Assembly (NCBI RefSeq): GCF_900094565.1
Contig: NZ_FMAF01000008.1
Location: 124,001 to 188,000 of the forward strand
DNA from: Martinezella lusitana
Lineage (GTDB): Bacteria; Pseudomonadota; Alphaproteobacteria; Rhizobiales; Rhizobiaceae
Reading direction: 5' to 3'
DNA length: 64,000 bases
Both the position numbers and the translations under genes were made by a program. The notes under the pieces are model-generated. The model saw nothing but the letters and a program-made list of their open reading frames with translations, searched no databases and had not been told where the DNA came from. Position 1 is the first letter of the stretch. Each line of letters starts with the position of its first letter. This document shows positions 59,584 through 64,000 of the stretch, one piece after another.

Positions 59584-59769
59584 GCCCTGCCCCCTGTCAT
59601 CGGACTCGTTTGCCGCTATTTGCCCCACGCAGCAAACCACGGGTTGCAATCTGGCACAAGACAGGGAATGAAACAAGAACAATAAATGAACATAGACATC
59701 ATAAATCGGCCGGAGACCAAGCGCCGGCTTCTCAGGTCATGGGCTGGAATGAGTGGACAGATCCGCCGA

Positions 59770-60717
59770 TCAGGCCCGTTTGGATTCGATCGCGTCCCAG
59801 AGCAGGCTGGCGATATCGACGCCGCCGAAACGCTTCACTTCGCGGATGCCTGTTGGCGAGGTGACGTTGATCTCGGTCATATAGTCGCCGATGACATCGA
59901 TGCCGACGAGCAGGAAGCCGCGGGCCTTCAGCGCCGGACCGATGCGGGCGCAGATTTCCTGTTCGCGCGCCGTCAGCTCGGTGGCCTCGGCGCGACCGCC
60001 GACGTGCATGTTGGAGCGGCTGTCATGTTCGGCCGGCACGCGGTTGATCGCGCCGACAGGCTCGCCGTCGACGAGGATAATGCGCTTGTCGCCCTTGCGC
60101 ACGTCAGGCAGGTATTGCTGGGCGATGAAGGGCTCGCGGAAGAGCTGGCCGAACATTTCAAGCAGAGATGACAAATTGCGGTCGTCGCGCGTCGAGTGGA
60201 AAACGCCGGCGCCGCCATTGCCGTAAAGCGGCTTCAGGATGATATCGCCCATCTCCTCGCGAAAGCGGCGGATTTCGCCGGCATCGCGGGTGATCAGCGT
60301 CTTCGGCATCAGATCGGCGAATTCGGTGACGAAAATCTTTTCCGGCGAGTTGCGCACCCAGGCGGGATCGTTGACGACGAGGGTCTTCGGATGGATGCGC
60401 TCCAAGAGATGCGTCGAGGTGATGTAGGCCATGTCGAAGGGCGGATCCTGGCGAAGCAACACCACATCCATGGTTGAGAGATCGACACGTTCCGGCTCGC
60501 CAAGCTCGAAATGATCGCCCTTGACGTCACGCAGGATCATCGGCTCGACGGAGGCATAGACCTTGCCGTCGCGCATGCTCAGCTGTTCCGGCGTATAATG
60601 GAAAAGTTTGTAGCCGCGGTTCTGGGCCTCGAGGCTCATGGCGAAGGTCGAATCGCCCGCAATGTTGATGCCCCGGACATGGTCCATCTGGACCGCGACA
60701 TTCCTAATCTTCGCCAT
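59770..60717 (-). CDS. gshB: Glutathione synthase
   Basis: A 315-residue ATP-grasp enzyme that adds glycine to gamma-glutamylcysteine. It begins MAKIRNVAVQMDHVRGINIAGDSTFAMSLEAQNRG, with the conserved GDSTFAMSLEAQ. RQDPPFDMAYITSTHLLE and LYGNGGAGVF with the ATP-grasp loop follow. RSNMHVGGRAE and IDVIGDYMTEINVTSPTG are active-site segments. Length and motifs match bacterial GshB. In alphaproteobacteria the order rsmI-yraN-gshB is typical; here an EEP nuclease and a cupin gene lie between yraN and gshB. Confidence 0.95.
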   Translation of the reverse strand: MAKIRNVAVQMDHVRGINIAGDSTFAMSLEAQNRGYKLFHYTPEQLSMRDGKVYASVEPMILRDVKGDHFELGEPERVDLSTMDVVLLRQDPPFDMAYITSTHLLERIHPKTLVVNDPAWVRNSPEKIFVTEFADLMPKTLITRDAGEIRRFREEMGDIILKPLYGNGGAGVFHSTRDDRNLSSLLEMFGQLFREPFIAQQYLPDVRKGDKRIILVDGEPVGAINRVPAEHDSRSNMHVGGRAEATELTAREQEICARIGPALKARGFLLVGIDVIGDYMTEINVTSPTGIREVKRFGGVDIASLLWDAIESKRA

Positions 60718-60810
60718 AGTCAGCCCTCGCTCGAATTCGCGGACAGATGTAGGTCGGCCCGCCTTCAAACGCAACGGCTATTCAAGAGCTTCCGCAGAGG
60801 CTCGCCGCGC

Positions 60811-61311
60811 TCAGGCCGCGAGACCCTGGGTGCCGCCCTGCCTGACGAGATTGCGCAGGCGATAGGCCATGGTCAACGGCTTCGGGAACGGCTTGCGGCA
60901 GAAGGCCACCTTGCGCAGATAGCGATCGATGCGCCACGTCGCCCATGTGCCGCCGGCAAAATAAGCCACGTCTCCGGCATTGAGCATGCGTTCGACGCCG
61001 TCCTCCGTGGTGATATGCACCTCGCCTTCGAGGATCATCACCGTTTCGTCCCAGCCGAAGTACCAGCGAAACTCGCCCGCCGTGCAATCCCACAGCGCCG
61101 TCAACGCGGCATCGTCCTGCCCGCGCGAATGCTCGGCAATGCGGGCGACCGGCGCGCCGGCCACAATCCAGGACGGTTCGATCGGCGCCGGTTTCATTTC
61201 CATCTCACCGGCAGAACCGGCCACGAAGTTCTTCGATTGTGGCAATGCCACCACCGGAGCGGCACGAACCGCGAATGCGGCCATGCTTGCCAACATCAAT
61301 TTCAAGACCAT
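60811..61311 (-). CDS. Cupin-domain protein (ureidoglycine aminohydrolase-like cupin fold), exported
   Basis: A 166-residue protein with a signal-like N-terminus (MVLKLMLASMAAFAVRAAPVVA) and a single cupin. The phrases WDCTAGEFRWYFGWDETVMILEGEVHITTEDG and AGDVAYFAGGTWATWRIDRYLRKVAFC (given as EFRWYFGWDE and AYFAGGTWATW) match the cupin_3 family (PF05899). Enzyme activity is unproven for this subfamily. The frame is open to 61404; the ATG at 61311 is chosen for its GGGGGA ribosome-binding site and signal start. Alternatives at 61329 and 61347 would add 6 or 12 residues. Confidence 0.78.
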   Translation of the reverse strand: MVLKLMLASMAAFAVRAAPVVALPQSKNFVAGSAGEMEMKPAPIEPSWIVAGAPVARIAEHSRGQDDAALTALWDCTAGEFRWYFGWDETVMILEGEVHITTEDGVERMLNAGDVAYFAGGTWATWRIDRYLRKVAFCRKPFPKPLTMAYRLRNLVRQGGTQGLAA

Positions 61312-61407
61312 GCAATCCCCCAATTCCATGCGCGTCACGACCTTCATGGCATGGAAGAGGTAACGGCGCGGTTCAGGAAAAACCTCGCATTTTAACAGTT
61401 GCAACGA

Positions 61408-62403
61408 TCAGGCAACAAAACCCTCGATGGTGCAGACGATCATGTCATGATCGGAAAGCGGCTTGCCGTCCTCGTTCAGCGAGGAAACGAGATGGCTTTC
61501 GCTGATCTTCAGGCCCCGGCTCAGGAACCAGTCGAGCTTCATGGCGCGATCGGGAAAGCGGGTGATAAGGCTTGGGCGCGTGCTTGTCTGATCGAGCGGG
61601 CCGCCATGGCATTCGAAGCCGCGGCTCTCCGCCATCGCGAAGAGAGTATCGGTCGAGAAGTCGCCGCCGGTATGATTGCCGGTGTTGAGATCGCCGCCGA
61701 TCAGGATCGGAAGGCCGGGCGCGAAGGCCTCGACGGCGTCGATCAGCGCCGCCGTCTGCCGCTCGCGATAGGCAGCAGTTGCCACACTTTCGAGATGGAC
61801 CGAAACGGCGACGAAAGGGCCGGCCTCGGTTTCGACGATCGCGCCGACGGCGCAGCGATCGCCGACACGCGGCTGCTCATTGTCGTCATTGAACCAGACG
61901 GCTTCACCCGGCAACCGGAAGAGGAAAGCATCCGTGAGGGCAACGGAAGCCATCAAAGCATTGCCGTGAAAGCCCTTTTCGTTGAAGTCGTCACGGCAGT
62001 AGGAACGCTCGATTTCCGAGCCGAGACTGAGTTCCAGGAATTCGACGCCATGGGCGTAGTTCATGGCAAGTTCGCCGGCGATGACGGCGGTCGGGTCACG
62101 CTGCTCGGTGCGGGCCATGCCGTAGTCCATCTCCGAAAGCAGCACCAGCGGCGCTTCAGTCGTCCGCAGCTTGGCCGCGGCTTCCTCCGGAAAAAGGCAA
62201 CGTTCGAGGTTCCAGGCCGCGACGGTGAAGGGGAAGGACAAAGCGCCAGTCTTCGCCGTGGCGCCGCCGATCCGCACCGTGTTCATGCAGGCAAGCGATG
62301 CCAGGACAGCAGCGTGAACGGCCGGCGTCTTTTCGAGCGAGATGAAGCTTTTGCGCTCCTCTTGCGAAGGAACGGAGAAAGCGGAAACGGTGCTGCGGAT
62401 CAT
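61408..62403 (-). CDS. Endonuclease/exonuclease/phosphatase-family protein
   Basis: A 331-residue EEP-fold hydrolase. The Mg-binding and catalytic segments appear as AAWNLERC (strand 1), LLSEMDYGMAR, VSVHLESV, LIGGDLNTGNHTGG (about 240) and the C-terminal LSDHDMIVCTIEG. The class includes nucleases, phosphatidylinositol and sphingomyelin phosphatases. No clear secretion signal is seen. Substrate is unknown. It lies between the cupin gene and yraN in the same leftward series, and the frame starts at 62403. Confidence 0.84.
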   Translation of the reverse strand: MIRSTVSAFSVPSQEERKSFISLEKTPAVHAAVLASLACMNTVRIGGATAKTGALSFPFTVAAWNLERCLFPEEAAAKLRTTEAPLVLLSEMDYGMARTEQRDPTAVIAGELAMNYAHGVEFLELSLGSEIERSYCRDDFNEKGFHGNALMASVALTDAFLFRLPGEAVWFNDDNEQPRVGDRCAVGAIVETEAGPFVAVSVHLESVATAAYRERQTAALIDAVEAFAPGLPILIGGDLNTGNHTGGDFSTDTLFAMAESRGFECHGGPLDQTSTRPSLITRFPDRAMKLDWFLSRGLKISESHLVSSLNEDGKPLSDHDMIVCTIEGFVA

Positions 62404-62505
62404 GGGGAAGCCTGTCGAAACGAGATGAAGAGCGCCGGCGAAAAGATCGCGAACGCGTTTCGCCCGCCAATAGGCTGATTTTGTGACGTTCCTGTAACGC
62501 TGTCC

Positions 62506-62874
62506 TCAAAAGGCATCCGGAAAATGCCGCGGCCAGCGTCCGGGCAGCATGGCGACGATGTCGTAGCGTTGCGACAGACGGGCGAAATCCGGTTGCCGCG
62601 CCAGCCAGAGGTCGCTGGCGGCGCGGATGCGCTTTTGCGAAGAGAAGGAAACGGCGTCGATCGCCTCCTGCGCGCCTCGCCTGGACTTGACCTCGACGAA
62701 GACGGCGAGATCGCCCTTGCGGGCCACGATGTCTATCTCTCCGAGCTTGGTGCGATGACGGACGGCCAGGATGCGATAACCTTTGAAGAGCAGAAAGGCC
62801 GCCGCCAGATATTCGGCCACATGGCCGCGGCGCCAGGCTTTTCGCCGTTTCAGCCTTTCGCCCGGCTCACCCAT
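62506..62874 (-). CDS. YraN/UPF0102-family protein
   Basis: A 122-residue protein of the YraN family, which adopts a restriction-endonuclease-like fold. AEYLAAAFLLFKGYRILAVRHRTKLGEIDIVARKGDLAVFVEVKSRRG contains the PD-(D/E)xK-like GEIDIV...VFVEVK motif (about residues 45-65). Biochemical function is not established, though Holliday-junction-like binding has been discussed. It overlaps rsmI by 8 bp, and the pair rsmI-yraN is conserved in many proteobacteria. Family length (about 115-125) is normal. Confidence 0.9.
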   Translation of the reverse strand: MGEPGERLKRRKAWRRGHVAEYLAAAFLLFKGYRILAVRHRTKLGEIDIVARKGDLAVFVEVKSRRGAQEAIDAVSFSSQKRIRAASDLWLARQPDFARLSQRYDIVAMLPGRWPRHFPDAF

Positions 62875-63775
62875 GCGGCCCCTTCATGTCGAGAAGCCGT
62901 TGATAAAGCTCCTTGCGCGGCAGGCCGGTCAGCCGGGCGGCTTCCGCTGCGGCCTTCGCCGTCGGCATTGTTCCCGCGAGGTCGGCAAGGATGGCATCGA
63001 CATCAGCCTCGGCCGTCACGCTCTCCGCCGGCGGGCCGACGAGCCAGACGATTTCGCCCTTGACGTTGTCGACCTTGTCGTAAAAGGCGGCGAGGTCGGC
63101 GAGCGACCCGCGGCGGAATTCCTCGAAGGTCTTGGTGAGCTCCCGGCAGACGGCGGCTGGGCGTTCGGCCCCGAGCACATCGGCGGCGGCGGCAAGCGTG
63201 GCGGCGATACGATGCGGCGATTCAAAGAAGATGAGGGTCGCGGGGATGCCCGCAAGCTCCGCCAGCCGGTCCCTCTTGCCCTTGTCTTTCGCTGGCAGAA
63301 AGCCGGCAAAAAAGAAGGCATCGTTGGGCAGGCCGGAGCCGACGAGAGCCGCCAGCGGCGCCGAGGCGCCCGGAATCGGAACGACCTTGTATCCCGCCTC
63401 GATGGCTTGCCGGGCCAGCCTATAGCCGGGATCGGAGACGAGCGGTGTGCCGGCGTCGGAGACCAGCGCCACTGAACGGCCGGCCTCCAGCGCCTGCAGC
63501 AGACGCGGCCCTGCTTCATCGGCATTGTGCTCATGATAGGCATAAGGCCTGTTCTGGATGCCGTAGCGATCGAGCAGGACGCGGGTGACGCGGGTATCCT
63601 CGCAGGCCAGAACATCGGCGCCCGCCAGCGTCTCCAGCGCCCTCAACGTGATATCGCCGAGATTGCCGATCGGCGTGGCGACAAGGTAGAGCGCCGGTTC
63701 GAGAGGACGGGCTGGAACCGTGGTATTATGCAGGCGGAAACTGCGCGCCCCGCCGCTTGAATGGTCTTCGTTCAT
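62867..63775 (-). CDS. rsmI: 16S rRNA (cytidine(1402)-2'-O)-methyltransferase
   Basis: A 302-residue tetrapyrrole-methylase-fold enzyme. It starts at ATG 63775. LYLVATPIGNLGDITLRALETLAGADVLACEDTRVTRVLLDRYGI gives the diagnostic TPIGNLGD and CEDTR motifs. LVSDAGTPLVSDPGYRL and PGASAPLAALVGSGLPNDAFFFAGFLP follow. It 2'-O-methylates C1402 in the decoding centre together with RsmH at N4. The stop overlaps yraN. The start faces a likely divergent gene entering at the right edge. Confidence 0.95.
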   Translation of the reverse strand: MNEDHSSGGARSFRLHNTTVPARPLEPALYLVATPIGNLGDITLRALETLAGADVLACEDTRVTRVLLDRYGIQNRPYAYHEHNADEAGPRLLQALEAGRSVALVSDAGTPLVSDPGYRLARQAIEAGYKVVPIPGASAPLAALVGSGLPNDAFFFAGFLPAKDKGKRDRLAELAGIPATLIFFESPHRIAATLAAAADVLGAERPAAVCRELTKTFEEFRRGSLADLAAFYDKVDNVKGEIVWLVGPPAESVTAEADVDAILADLAGTMPTAKAAAEAARLTGLPRKELYQRLLDMKGPHG

Positions 63776-63969
63776 GCCTGTCCTGAATTCGCCTCGGATT
63801 CATCGCCTTTATGGGCGAGGCTCGGCCCGACGGCAAGAGCGGTGCAAATCCTGTGAGCATTGTCGGCCAAATGTTCAATTGGCACGCGACAAACGCCCCA
63901 TGCCTCTTGCATTCGCATGCTGAAGTCTGCCATTTTGCCCGTCCAATCTTTCGGGCCTCGTCCGAAAAC

Positions 63970-64000
63970 ATGTCATTCGGGCGCTTCGGGCCGCCCGGAA
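63970..64000 (+). CDS. Possible start of a rightward gene cut off by the window edge
   Basis: An ATG at 63970 opens the frame MSFGRFGPPG and runs off the edge. In many alphaproteobacteria a penicillin-binding protein activator (LpoA-like) gene sits divergently next to rsmI. From memory, this start resembles those annotations. The frame remains open upstream, so an earlier start is possible. Too little sequence is present to identify it. Confidence 0.3.
   Translation, partial: MSFGRFGPPG

Noticed and set aside
63720..63971. Short open frames on both strands right of rsmI.
   Set aside because: They overlap each other and lack ribosome-binding sites and recognisable content. The interval is more likely the divergent promoter region.

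Overview
The window looks like chromosomal DNA from a Rhizobium-type alphaproteobacterium (Rhizobiaceae). It is GC-rich and densely coded. The lptC-lptA-lptB-rpoN-hpf-ptsN order and the rpsT/dnaA and mutM/ubiE/ubiB neighbourhoods fit this group, as do its palindromic intergenic repeats. No tRNA, rRNA, CRISPR array, phage or intact insertion sequence was recognised.

Layout. 1-3.7 kb: the start of an rRNA methyltransferase, CoxG-like and GNAT proteins, and a leftward sppA-ihfB-lapA set. 4.1-9.4 kb: the LPS-export/nitrogen-regulation block lptCAB-rpoN-hpf-ptsN, with a sigma-54-like promoter in front. 9.4-15 kb: heat-shock and RNA housekeeping genes (grpE, hrcA, rph, rdgB, hemW). 15-17 kb: a DMT exporter divergent from a LysR regulator. 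17-25 kb: dnaA, rpsT, enoyl-CoA hydratase, mutM, ubiE, ubiB.

24.7-33.1 kb holds the most interesting region, a compact rightward catabolic cluster. It encodes an ammonia-lyase homologue without the MIO triad, a hydantoinase-like amidohydrolase, an M20 carbamoylase, a DUF917 protein, a TfoX-like protein, a urocanase homologue and a SAM-dependent methyltransferase-like protein. Five of these match the five enzyme types known for ergothioneine breakdown to glutamate: elimination of trimethylamine, hydration of thiourocanate, desulfurisation of a thiohydantoin, ring opening and decarbamoylation. The assignment is by inference; no substrate can be read from sequence.

33.2-39.7 kb carries accessory genes: GFA, AHSA1/ArsR, VOC, MFS, two LysR regulators, an SDR and an NTF2-like protein. 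39.9-51.6 kb: coaBC, a class II amidotransferase, a short structured transcript candidate, trehalose synthesis (otsB-otsA), choline sulfatase with its LysR regulator, a Mop protein, trmO, a lone TroA-type binding protein, prfC and dut. 51.6-57 kb: GNAT, Lrp with a DMT transporter, NIPSNAP, a histidine phosphatase, two LysE exporters and an isochorismatase-like hydrolase. 57-64 kb: cysK, comM, gshB, a cupin protein, an EEP nuclease, yraN, rsmI, and the edge of a divergent gene.

Two repeat families are visible. One is a RIME-like palindrome (three copies). The other is a 105-bp double-hairpin element (two full copies and one partial) whose terminal TAG supplies the stop codon of the neighbouring gene at both full copies.
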